Shown here: positions 6,618 to 13,167 of the stretch, piece by piece
Layout of the letters: the number at the start of each line of letters is the position of its first letter
How positions within the stretch are numbered: position 1 is the stretch's first letter
Assembly (NCBI GenBank): GCA_964444795.1
Contig: CAYUIQ010000239.1
Location: 1 to 13,207 of the forward strand
Direction: 5' to 3'
DNA length: 13,207 bases
DNA from: JABMRP01 sp964444795
GTDB lineage: Bacteria; Planctomycetota; Planctomycetia; Pirellulales; Thermoguttaceae
Translations under genes and position numbers: made by a program
Notes under the pieces: generated by a model
Database searches by the model: none
Seen by the model: the letters and a program-made list of their open reading frames with translations, nothing else
Told to the model about the DNA's origin: nothing

Positions 6618-7796
6618 ATGGCCGAAGCGTTGGAAGAAACGGCGGAAGAAACCAGACGTCTGGCCGATTTCGTCGACGCGCTGGTCCCCATGCGCGAGCG
6701 GCTCCTGGCCAATCTGGTGATGCTTGCCCAGATTCCCGCTCCTAGCGGCGGTGAAGCCCCACGCGCGCGGTTCATGCTCGACCGATTTCTCGAAGCCGGG
6801 CTGGCCGACGCCTCGGCCGACGACACGGGCAACGCCGTCGGCCGGCTTCATGGGAGCAGGAGCGGGCGAACGATTCTGGTGAGTTCTCATCTCGATTCGA
6901 TCGTGCCCGCCGCCTCGGATCACAACGTGACGGTTCGTTCCGACTGCATTGTCGGACCGGGAGTCGGCGACAACGCCCTGGGAGCAGCCATCGTTTCGAT
7001 GGTGCCGGCCGTGCTCGATGAATTGGGGATTGAACTGGGGTCCGATCTGATACTACTGGGGACCATGCGATCGCTCGACCGGGGGGACCACGAGGGAATC
7101 CGCTTCTTCCTCGACCACGTTCCCCAGAAAATCGACTACGGCATCTGCGTCGAGGGGATGCAGTTGGGACGCGTGAATTTCTTTTCCGTGGGCACGGCTC
7201 GAGGCGACGTCACGTGCGACGTCCGTCCCGAACCCTCGCGAAGTTACGGTACGGAAAGCGCCCTGGTTGTGCTCAACCACATCATCAACCGGATCCTCGG
7301 GATCGCGACCCCCAGCCGGCCGTATACGAATATCTGCATGGGACGAATGCGGGCCGGGGTGAGCCACGACACCGAGCCGGACCACGCCCGTTTGGGGCTG
7401 GAGATCGTCAGCCACAGCGACGAGATGATCGACCAGATTTACGGACAGATCGAGGACATCGTGTCGGAGATGTCGGCCCGGCACGCGGTGGACGCCCATT
7501 TCGATCTCTTCTTCCGCACCCGGGCAGGCGGCATCCGCTTCGCCCATCCGCTGGTCAAGAGCGTGCTGGGGGTGATGGACGAGTTGGCTATCCCGCCCGA
7601 TCAAGGTCACAGTCCGTCGGAACTTTCCGAACTGATCGCCCGGGGTATTCCAGCCGTCACGCTGGGGATCTCCCGCGGCGAGAAGAACCGGAAGAAGAGC
7701 CAGGATTACGTGCTGATCGACCCTATTCTGACCGGCGTGGCACAACTGGTCGGCGTGATCCTCGCCATCGACGAGGGGGCCTGCGATGAAGTCTGA
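6618..7796 (+). CDS. M20-family metallohydrolase-like protein with altered catalytic motifs
   Basis: The 392-aa protein has the M20/M28-like metallopeptidase layout: the first metal motif SSHLDSIVP with H91 and D93, the bridging-Asp motif GVGDNALGAA with D118, a central dimerisation-type domain (about 190-300), and a C-terminal return strand GIPAVTLG (343-350). Two usual features seem changed. Where the family has an adjacent Glu-Glu pair there is MRSLDRGDHEG (150-160). The final metal-binding His expected after GIPAVTLG is missing, replaced by a Lys/Arg-rich stretch (354-360). E179 may still be a ligand. GAGGT (6604-6608) serves as Shine-Dalgarno sequence. The gene overlaps gpgS by 11 bp, so the two are translationally coupled, pointing to a role in the same pathway rather than general peptide breakdown. 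Activity and substrate are unknown. Confidence 0.75.
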   Translation: MAEALEETAEETRRLADFVDALVPMRERLLANLVMLAQIPAPSGGEAPRARFMLDRFLEAGLADASADDTGNAVGRLHGSRSGRTILVSSHLDSIVPAASDHNVTVRSDCIVGPGVGDNALGAAIVSMVPAVLDELGIELGSDLILLGTMRSLDRGDHEGIRFFLDHVPQKIDYGICVEGMQLGRVNFFSVGTARGDVTCDVRPEPSRSYGTESALVVLNHIINRILGIATPSRPYTNICMGRMRAGVSHDTEPDHARLGLEIVSHSDEMIDQIYGQIEDIVSEMSARHAVDAHFDLFFRTRAGGIRFAHPLVKSVLGVMDELAIPPDQGHSPSELSELIARGIPAVTLGISRGEKNRKKSQDYVLIDPILTGVAQLVGVILAIDEGACDEV

Positions 7797-8772
7797 CCAA
7801 TGGCTTGCCGAGCGGACGTTTCACCACTCCAATTTCTGGGATATCAAGTGGTTGGTGGAAGAGAAGAAGAAGCAGGGGCTGTCGATCTCCCTCTGCCTAC
7901 CCACGCTCAACGAAGAGAGTACGATCGGCAAGACGATTATCATTCTCAAGTCGGAGTTGCACGACCGCTATCCGCTGTTGGACGAAATCGCCGTGATCGA
8001 CTCGGGCAGCACCGACAAGACCTGCTCGATCGCCAAGAGCTTCGGTGCCGATGTGTACAGTGCCTCGGAGCATCTGACCGAAGAGGGCGTCCGTAGCGGT
8101 AAGGGTGAAAACCTCTGGAAGGCGCTGTACCTACTCAAGGGCGACATCATCGTCTACGTCGATACGGACATTAAGAACATCCACCCGCGATTCGTCTACG
8201 GTCTGGTCGGACCGCTGATCCAGGCACCCGAGGTGCATTACGTCAAGGCGTTTTACGATCGCCCGATCGCTTTCTCGGGATCGCTTCGCCCGACCGGCGG
8301 CGGCCGCGTGACCGAGATCCTCATCCGCCCGTTGTTCAGCCTTTTCTTTCCCGAGTTGACGGCCATCCTGCAACCCCTGTCGGGTGAATACGCGGGACGG
8401 CGGTCGATTCTTGAGAAGATCGCCTTCCCGGTCGGCTACGGCGTGGAAACGGCCATGATCATCGATATCTACGAACAACTGGGCCTCTATGCCTTCGCCC
8501 AAACGGATTTGGATCGCCGCGTGCATCGCAACCAGGAAACGATCGCCCTGGGGCGCATGGCCTTTGGCGTGCTACGAGCTTTCATGTCGCGATTGAAGCG
8601 AGAGCAACTTGTTGAACTCAAGAATGCGCTGCCCAGCATCATGCGCCAATATCAGATCGACGACGGGGTCTACCGGCAGGTCGAGTACGAGATCGAGGAA
8701 TTCGAACGACAGCCGATGATCGGCGTGGAAGCCTACCGCCGCAAATTCGATCTTCAACCACAGACCACCTGA
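7786..8772 (+). CDS. gpgS: Glucosyl-3-phosphoglycerate synthase (GT81, GpgS-like)
   Basis: GpgS transfers glucose from an NDP-glucose donor to D-3-phosphoglycerate, giving glucosyl-3-phosphoglycerate, the precursor of glucosylglycerate (a compatible solute, also the primer of mycobacterial methylglucose lipopolysaccharide). The 328-aa GT-A protein shows LPTLNEESTIG (39-48), IDSGSTDKT (71-79), GKGENLWKAL (105-114), the metal motif DTD (126-128), GGGRVTE (171-177), QPLSGEYA (196-203), GYGVE (217-221) and HRN (247-249). These match the mycobacterial enzyme closely as I remember it. The ATG overlaps the end of the M20-like gene, with GAGGGGG upstream; a GT4-like gene follows after 5 bp. No GpgP-type phosphatase lies in the window, so dephosphorylation must be done elsewhere or by another enzyme. 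Donor specificity cannot be read reliably. Confidence 0.88.
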   Translation: MKSDQWLAERTFHHSNFWDIKWLVEEKKKQGLSISLCLPTLNEESTIGKTIIILKSELHDRYPLLDEIAVIDSGSTDKTCSIAKSFGADVYSASEHLTEEGVRSGKGENLWKALYLLKGDIIVYVDTDIKNIHPRFVYGLVGPLIQAPEVHYVKAFYDRPIAFSGSLRPTGGGRVTEILIRPLFSLFFPELTAILQPLSGEYAGRRSILEKIAFPVGYGVETAMIIDIYEQLGLYAFAQTDLDRRVHRNQETIALGRMAFGVLRAFMSRLKREQLVELKNALPSIMRQYQIDDGVYRQVEYEIEEFERQPMIGVEAYRRKFDLQPQTT

Positions 8773-8777
8773 CGCCA

Positions 8778-10373
8778 ATGAAGCTGGCCATCCTGCACTA
8801 TCATCTCAACCGCGGCGGCGTGACCCGCGTCATCGCCAACCAGCTTCTGGCGCTCGACTGCGTATTGTCCGACAACCAGCGATGGCCGGTGGCCCTGTTC
8901 CATGGCGGGCGACGTGCCGGGTGGGAGGAAGATCTCCCCCGGCGACTCGTGCATCTCGATCTTTCGCTGCACGAAATCCCCGCTCTGGACTACGACGACG
9001 AGCAACACGTCGACAACGACCGGTGGCCCGGTCCCTGGCCGCTGCTGGAACAACTGCTGGCCGCGCTCAACGGGCTCGACTTTACGCCCGCCGACACCGT
9101 GTTCCATGTCCACAACCACGCGCTGGGTAAGAACCTGGCTCTGCCGCAGGTGGCCATGATGCTGGCGGCCGACTACCCGTTTCTGCTGCAAATCCACGAT
9201 TTCGCCGAGGATTTCCGCCCCGCAAACTATCGCCGTCTGATGGAGCTGGCCGATCGGGATCCGGCGGAACATGCTCGCGGAAGCTTGTTTTGTCCCCAGG
9301 CACCGCAGATCCACTACGCCGTGCTCAACAGCCGTGATCGGGAGATTCTTCTGGCCGCGGGCACCGACCCCGGGCAGTTGCACCTTCTGCCGAATCCGGT
9401 GCCCGCGGCCGACGAATTGCCCGAGCGGGATTCATGCCGGCGAAAACTGGCCGCGCGGTTCGACGTCGACCCCGACTCGCGATACGTGCTTTACCCGGTC
9501 CGTTGCATTCGCCGCAAGAATGTGGGGGAAGTCTTGCTGCTGGCCGCCCTGGCCCCGCCGCGGACGGTCTTCGGCCTGACACTGGAACCGCTCAATCCGG
9601 CCGAACAGCCCGTCTACCGGCAGTGGAAAGACCTGGCCGCCGAACTGGACTTGCCCTGCCGTTTTGAGACGGGCGGCCCGGAGGGTTTGACCTTCGCCGA
9701 GAATCTGGCCGCCGCCGACATGAATCTCACGACCAGCGTGGCGGAAGGGTTTGGCATGGTCTATCTCGAATCTTGGCTGGCGGGCCTCCCGCTGGTCGGA
9801 CGCGATCTGCCCGAAATCACGACCGACTTCACCGCCGCCGGCATCGAACTCCCATGGCTTCGATCCCGGTTGGAAGTTCCCCTGGAGTGGATCGGCCAAG
9901 AGGAATATCGCCGGAGAATGACCGACGCCTACCGGCAAACCTTGGCCGCTTATCGTCGCACCGCACCCGACGACTCCGCGCTTGAGCAATACTGGGACGC
10001 GCGATGCGAACAGGGGACGGTCGATTTCGCCGATCTCGACGAAGCCCTACAGGCGGACGTCATCCGCCGCGTTTGCGCCGATGGGGCCGATCGTGAGCGT
10101 CTGCGGCAGTGCAATCCGTGGATCGGTCAGGTGTTGTCGATCGAGCCGGGCGAAACGGACGACGTGATTGCCAGAAACGAGCGGACGGTGCGAGAGCACT
10201 TTTCGCTGCAACCCAGCGGTCGGCGCTTGGAGCAACTTTACGCGACGGTCTCCGCCGCTTCTGGAAGCTGCCGGCCACCGAGCGGATTGCCCGCCGCGGA
10301 GCGCATTCTCGACCGCTTTCTCGACCCGGACCGGTTTCGGCTGCTGCGAAGCCAGGGCGTGTCTCCTGGCTAG
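8778..10373 (+). CDS. GT4-like glycosyltransferase with C-terminal extension
   Basis: The 531-aa protein is a GT-B glycosyltransferase of the group 1/GT4 type. The N-terminal domain starts MKLAILHYHLNRGGVTRVI, with the glycine loop (13-14) that touches the acceptor. The C-terminal domain has VRCIRRKN (241-248), supplying the basic residues that hold the donor diphosphate, and the E-x7-E signature EGFGMVYLE (E323, E331). About 140 residues beyond the normal GT4 end (from about 390) are not recognised and contain no obvious membrane segment. It starts 5 bp after gpgS and lacks a clear Shine-Dalgarno sequence, so it is probably coupled to gpgS. A role in extending glucosyl(-3-phospho)glycerate with another sugar is plausible: Petrotoga makes mannosylglucosylglycerate through GpgS followed by a second transferase. 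That role here is inference. Confidence 0.8.
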   Translation: MKLAILHYHLNRGGVTRVIANQLLALDCVLSDNQRWPVALFHGGRRAGWEEDLPRRLVHLDLSLHEIPALDYDDEQHVDNDRWPGPWPLLEQLLAALNGLDFTPADTVFHVHNHALGKNLALPQVAMMLAADYPFLLQIHDFAEDFRPANYRRLMELADRDPAEHARGSLFCPQAPQIHYAVLNSRDREILLAAGTDPGQLHLLPNPVPAADELPERDSCRRKLAARFDVDPDSRYVLYPVRCIRRKNVGEVLLLAALAPPRTVFGLTLEPLNPAEQPVYRQWKDLAAELDLPCRFETGGPEGLTFAENLAAADMNLTTSVAEGFGMVYLESWLAGLPLVGRDLPEITTDFTAAGIELPWLRSRLEVPLEWIGQEEYRRRMTDAYRQTLAAYRRTAPDDSALEQYWDARCEQGTVDFADLDEALQADVIRRVCADGADRERLRQCNPWIGQVLSIEPGETDDVIARNERTVREHFSLQPSGRRLEQLYATVSAASGSCRPPSGLPAAERILDRFLDPDRFRLLRSQGVSPG

Positions 10374-10533
10374 CTCGAATCGCGTTTGTCAGCTTGGGCG
10401 CTCATGCACCGCGACAAGCCAATTGATGCGTGGGGTGGCCGCGATCGCCGACATTGTGGCTAGTGGCGACGAGGACGCTATTTCGTGTTGATATATCTTC
10501 AAGGCATTTGTTGGCGGGAAGGGACTATTGGTT

Positions 10534-11214
10534 ATGAACGCCGAAATTGACGCTCTCTATGCCGACGTCGAGCGTTTGCTCGATGACGAATCCACAACCG
10601 ATGATCCCGACACAAAACGATCTTTGGTATTGGATGCGGTCTCGAAGGCCCGTGACCTAATTCAGCGGCGCTCTGATGATCCCGACTTCTACCATCTATT
10701 GGGGCTTGCTTGGTATCATCATCCCGACCAATCGCCCGAACGGTCTGTGTCAATTCGTAAAGCACTGTCACGCGCGTTATTGCTCGATCCTTCGCATCAC
10801 TTCGCGAATCAGTATCTTGGTTACATCAACTTCGATGAGGCCGATTACGAAGTCGCGTTGAGACACTTTCGCAACACCGATCACGCTTTCTTTGTTTTCA
10901 TTGATCAGAAGTGGCGATCACTCAAGGCCATCGAACTTGCGTTCGTTTGCGAATTGCGTCTTGGTCGCCCAATCGATTCCGCAGCTTTTAACGCGTTTTC
11001 CAACGACTATCTTGCGGAAGAACGTGAAGACATACCGAACACAGTCGTAACCCTTGAACTGCGCCGGTGCGCGGAATGGTCGTTCGATCAGTCGGGAAAC
11101 GTGGATCAGAAGCCGTTAAGTGCAATTGCTAGGTTTTTGGATGCTGCTGGAGATTTGGAGCGTAGCGATCACGCTGAACTCAAAACCGCATGGTCGCTTC
11201 GCCCGCCAGAATAG
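10534..11214 (+). CDS. TPR-like hypothetical protein, AT-richer than neighbours
   Basis: The 226-aa protein is predicted to be soluble and mostly alpha-helical. Its middle resembles tetratricopeptide repeats: DPDFYHLLGLAWYHHPD, then IRKALSRALLLDPSHHFAN and QYLGYINFDEADYEVALRHF. This spacing of a small residue, a leucine/tyrosine pair and DPS is typical of TPR helices, although no complete canonical repeat series is evident. The ATG at 10534 is preferred to the in-frame TTG at 10528 because GGGAAGGG sits about 10 bp upstream of it. Base composition is visibly lower in GC than the flanking genes, suggesting recent acquisition. It is an orphan, convergent with the radical SAM gene. No catalytic motif is seen and I do not assign a function; a TPR-type immunity or adaptor protein is possible. 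Confidence 0.75.
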   Translation: MNAEIDALYADVERLLDDESTTDDPDTKRSLVLDAVSKARDLIQRRSDDPDFYHLLGLAWYHHPDQSPERSVSIRKALSRALLLDPSHHFANQYLGYINFDEADYEVALRHFRNTDHAFFVFIDQKWRSLKAIELAFVCELRLGRPIDSAAFNAFSNDYLAEEREDIPNTVVTLELRRCAEWSFDQSGNVDQKPLSAIARFLDAAGDLERSDHAELKTAWSLRPPE

Positions 11215-11268
11215 AGCACCCGCAGAGTCCCCGTGGCTCTTTGTTCGGCGTGCGTCTGGTAGCTTCCA

Positions 11269-11324
11269 GTCACCGCGTACGTCCGGGCGCGGCTGCCGCC
11301 GCAGACGTAGCGATATTCGCAGAT
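11269..11324 (-). pseudogene. Fragment duplicated from the adjacent radical SAM/SPASM gene
   Basis: These 56 bases match 11646-11701 inside the intact radical SAM gene at 54 of 56 positions, in the same orientation and 377 bp away. On the minus strand the fragment encodes ICEYRYVCGGSRARTYAVTG, compared with ICEYRYVCGGSRARAYAVTG in the gene. One difference is silent (Glu codon) and the other changes Ala to Thr. Similarity stops sharply at both ends, so this is a remnant rather than a second gene. It has no start codon of its own or surrounding domain. It may come from a local partial duplication or from another genomic copy of the same family. Confidence 0.8.
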
Positions 11325-11392
11325 CTTCTGTGTTTTCCTACTCGCCGTGGGGCTCACCCAGACGCGCCGAGCCCGAGGAGGAAGGGAAACGC

Positions 11393-11421
11393 ACGTCTCC
11401 GCGGTCCCCGCGCCTCCGCGT
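11393..11421. repeat. CTCCGCG-type low-complexity repeat tract
   Basis: The tract carries three variants of the same word, reading TCTCCGCGGTCCCCGCGCC followed by TCCGCGTGAG. Comparable tracts of repeated CTCCGCG/CTCTGCG units are, as I recall, widely dispersed in planctomycete and cyanobacterial intergenic DNA. It is not in a gene here. Confidence 0.5.
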
Positions 11422-11431
11422 GAGCCCCCGT

Positions 11432-11467
11432 CCTTTCCGAAAGTGGAAAAGTGGAAAGGGTTCGGAA
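11432..11467. repeat. Overlapping inverted repeats around a GTGGAAA tandem
   Basis: CCTTTCC (11432-11438) pairs with GGAAAGG (11453-11459), and TTCCGAA (11435-11441) pairs with TTCGGAA (11461-11467), giving two mutually exclusive stems. Between the arms, GTGGAAA is repeated twice in tandem. Lying between convergent genes, this could serve as a bidirectional end signal, but there is no T-run. Confidence 0.5.
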
Positions 11468-11504
11468 TAACGCAACATCAAGCCTTACCGTTCCGGCTAC
11501 GACG

Positions 11505-11531
11505 CTGGGGGCTCGCTGCGCTCGACCCCAG
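11505..11531. repeat. CTGGGG/CCCCAG intergenic hairpin
   Basis: CTGGGG (11505-11510) and CCCCAG (11526-11531) are perfect 6-bp arms around 15 bases reading GCTCGCTGCGCTCGA. This unit looks like a dispersed intergenic repeat common in planctomycete genomes (from memory, not verified). It lies 45 bp past the stop of the radical SAM gene and could mark the end of that minus-strand transcript. Confidence 0.5.
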
Positions 11532-11575
11532 GCACCCCACCGATCCATCTCACTCCTAGCGAGTACCGACCGACT

Positions 11576-12676
11576 TTACCGAATCGGCTCGACGTCCGTT
11601 TGCGGCGTGTAGCGGCAATCGGGCTCGGCGGCCAGCGGATCGCCGGTCACCGCGTACGCCCGGGCGCGGCTGCCGCCGCAGACGTAGCGATACTCGCAGA
11701 TTCCACAGATTCCGCCAAAGCCGTCGGGATTGCGCAGGGCGCGGAAGTTGGGATGATTCTGGTAGGCGTCGACCACGGAATTCTCCGGAAAACGCCCACA
11801 CTGCAGCGGCAGGAATCCGGCGGGCAGAATCTCGCCGTCGTGGCCGACGAACATGATCCCCTTGCCGTCGCCCACTCCCAGCGGTGCCCGATGGCCTCGA
11901 TGCCCGGCTCCCGTCTTACCTTGAGGGCCGGCCAGCGGATCACCGCCTTGCTCCAAGACGAAACGCCGGTAGTGGGGCGCTTCGGTCGTTTTGACCGCGT
12001 AGGGTTGCGTCCTGGAGTGGTGCCAGAGACGTTCGAAGGCGATTTCATACTCCTCGGGCTTCACCCGTTCTTCTTCGACGCCCCGGCCCACGGGGATCAG
12101 GAAGAAGGCCGCCCACATGGCGATCCCCTTGGTCGAAAGCAACTCGGCCAGACGGTCGAGTTGCTGAAAATTGCGTCGCGTGATGGTCGTGTTGACTTGG
12201 ACGCCCAGGCCCAACTCTCGGGCGTCGTCCAACATGGTCATCGTGCGATCAAAACTTCCTTCCCAACTGCGAAACGCATCGTGCGTCACCGCATCGGCAC
12301 CGTCGAGGCTGATCCCCAGACGGCGGACGCCCGCATCCCGGGCTTCGGCCAGTGCCTCACGGGTGGCCAAGGGAGTGGCCGAGGGGGTCAAGGCGACCTG
12401 CAAGCCCTGGCCGATCGCATAACGGATCAGATCGAACAGATCGGCCCGTTTTAGCGGGTCGCCGCCGGTAAAGACCATCATGGGCGTTCGCGGGAAGCTG
12501 GCAACCTGGTCGATCAGCGCGCGGGACTGCTCGGGCGTGAGTTCGTCGGGGTGCGCGTTTTCCTGGGCCGAAGCCCGGCAGTGCTTGCAGACCAGATCGC
12601 AGGCCCGGGTCACTTCGTAGTAGAACATCAGCGGGGCGAGATCGAAATCGGCCGCCTGGTAACTGGAATGGTTCAT
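11576..12676 (-). CDS. Radical SAM/SPASM protein (TIGR04053-like)
   Basis: The 366-aa enzyme has a radical SAM core: the 4Fe-4S motif CDLVCKHC (C26, C30, C33), the glycine motif FTGGDPLKR and SLDGADAVTHDAFR. A C-terminal SPASM-type cysteine set follows (C293, C324, C327, C333, C354) that would hold auxiliary iron-sulfur clusters. The pattern matches the TIGR04053 family, related to heme-modifying enzymes such as NirJ/AhbD and to peptide-maturing SPASM proteins; the substrate is unknown. The start at 12676 is chosen because its ATG overlaps the TGA of the upstream membrane-protein gene (ATGA), which implies translational coupling and compensates for a weak Shine-Dalgarno sequence. A longer open frame to 12871 overlaps that gene and is not family-like. 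A 56-bp piece of this gene is duplicated 377 bp downstream of its original position. Confidence 0.88.
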   Translation of the reverse strand: MNHSSYQAADFDLAPLMFYYEVTRACDLVCKHCRASAQENAHPDELTPEQSRALIDQVASFPRTPMMVFTGGDPLKRADLFDLIRYAIGQGLQVALTPSATPLATREALAEARDAGVRRLGISLDGADAVTHDAFRSWEGSFDRTMTMLDDARELGLGVQVNTTITRRNFQQLDRLAELLSTKGIAMWAAFFLIPVGRGVEEERVKPEEYEIAFERLWHHSRTQPYAVKTTEAPHYRRFVLEQGGDPLAGPQGKTGAGHRGHRAPLGVGDGKGIMFVGHDGEILPAGFLPLQCGRFPENSVVDAYQNHPNFRALRNPDGFGGICGICEYRYVCGGSRARAYAVTGDPLAAEPDCRYTPQTDVEPIR

Positions 12677-13161
12677 GGAGAGGGAAAATCCGTTGACTCG
12701 CTGGAATGCGTTGAAGGAAGTTCGGCCTCCAGCCCCTTGCGTCCCGGACCGCAACCGGCCAGGACGATCCGGCGTTGGAGAATCGAGTAGTAGCGATATC
12801 GGGCCGACATGTGCGATCCAACCGACGCCAGGACCACGACGATCAGGAGAATCGCAAATCGTTGTTCCCAAAACAGGGGAACGCTACACAGCAACAGCAG
12901 TTTCGTTAGGGTCATCAGCCCGCGGCCCTGATGGAACCAAAGCGTGTCGAACCCGGTTTCCAACAGCCCCAAGACCAGTCCCGTGCCCATGCAGGCCCAG
13001 AACGCGGGCATCAGATCGGTTTTGGGAACGTCGAACGCATGACCCCCCAGCAGCACCCCCATCGACGCGATATGGGCCGTGCGAAAGCCGATGTTCCAGT
13101 TTCGGCTGCTCAGCAGCCAGTGCGGCCGATCGGCGGGACGGTCGTTTTCGGGTTTGCTCAT
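12673..13161 (-). CDS. Small multi-pass membrane protein of unknown function
   Basis: The 162-aa product has about four hydrophobic segments: near 26-43, 51-70, 83-98 and 102-117. Histidines lie in or next to the membrane (H30, H41, H117), with a distinctive SVGSHMSARYRYYSI block (113-127) after the last helix. There is no cleavable signal peptide; the N-terminus is polar and basic. I do not recognise the family. The His pattern would fit heme or metal binding, but this is inference. The ATG at 13161 is preferred to a TTG at 13191, which falls inside the window-end repeat. The stop overlaps the start of the radical SAM gene (ATGA), so the two proteins probably work together, for example as membrane partner and cofactor- or peptide-maturing enzyme. 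The last 30 residues are low in complexity. Confidence 0.8.
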   Translation of the reverse strand: MSKPENDRPADRPHWLLSSRNWNIGFRTAHIASMGVLLGGHAFDVPKTDLMPAFWACMGTGLVLGLLETGFDTLWFHQGRGLMTLTKLLLLCSVPLFWEQRFAILLIVVVLASVGSHMSARYRYYSILQRRIVLAGCGPGRKGLEAELPSTHSSESTDFPSP

Positions 13162-13167
13162 CAAGCC

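Larger units (their letters stand above)
11215..11575. other. 361-bp convergent intergenic region rich in repeats
   Basis: No intact gene is seen between the two convergent stop codons. The stretch contains a 56-bp fragment copied from the radical SAM gene (11269-11324), a CTCCGCG-type repetitive tract (about 11393-11421), overlapping inverted repeats around a GTGGAAA tandem (11432-11467), and a CTGGGG/CCCCAG hairpin (11505-11531). It looks like a landing area for small dispersed elements and might also hold the terminators of both genes. Confidence 0.7.

Noticed and set aside
4745..6832. Very long antisense open frame (695 codons) opposite pckA
   Set aside because: It is the mirror of a GC-rich, codon-biased gene. 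The sense strand encodes a complete PEPCK with every motif, whereas the antisense product has no recognisable domain.
10487..10500. AT-rich GATATATC stretch as promoter of the TPR gene
   Set aside because: There is no acceptable -35 element at a suitable distance. The match is weak and not worth calling.
11169..11357. Small minus-strand ORF containing ICEYRYVCGGSRART
   Set aside because: The matching part is a duplicated 56-bp gene fragment. The rest of the frame runs through unrelated sequence and into the TPR gene, so it is not a functional gene.
12677..12871. Longer start for the radical SAM gene
   Set aside because: The extension overlaps the membrane-protein gene, has no similarity to the family, and ignores the ATGA coupling at 12673-12676.
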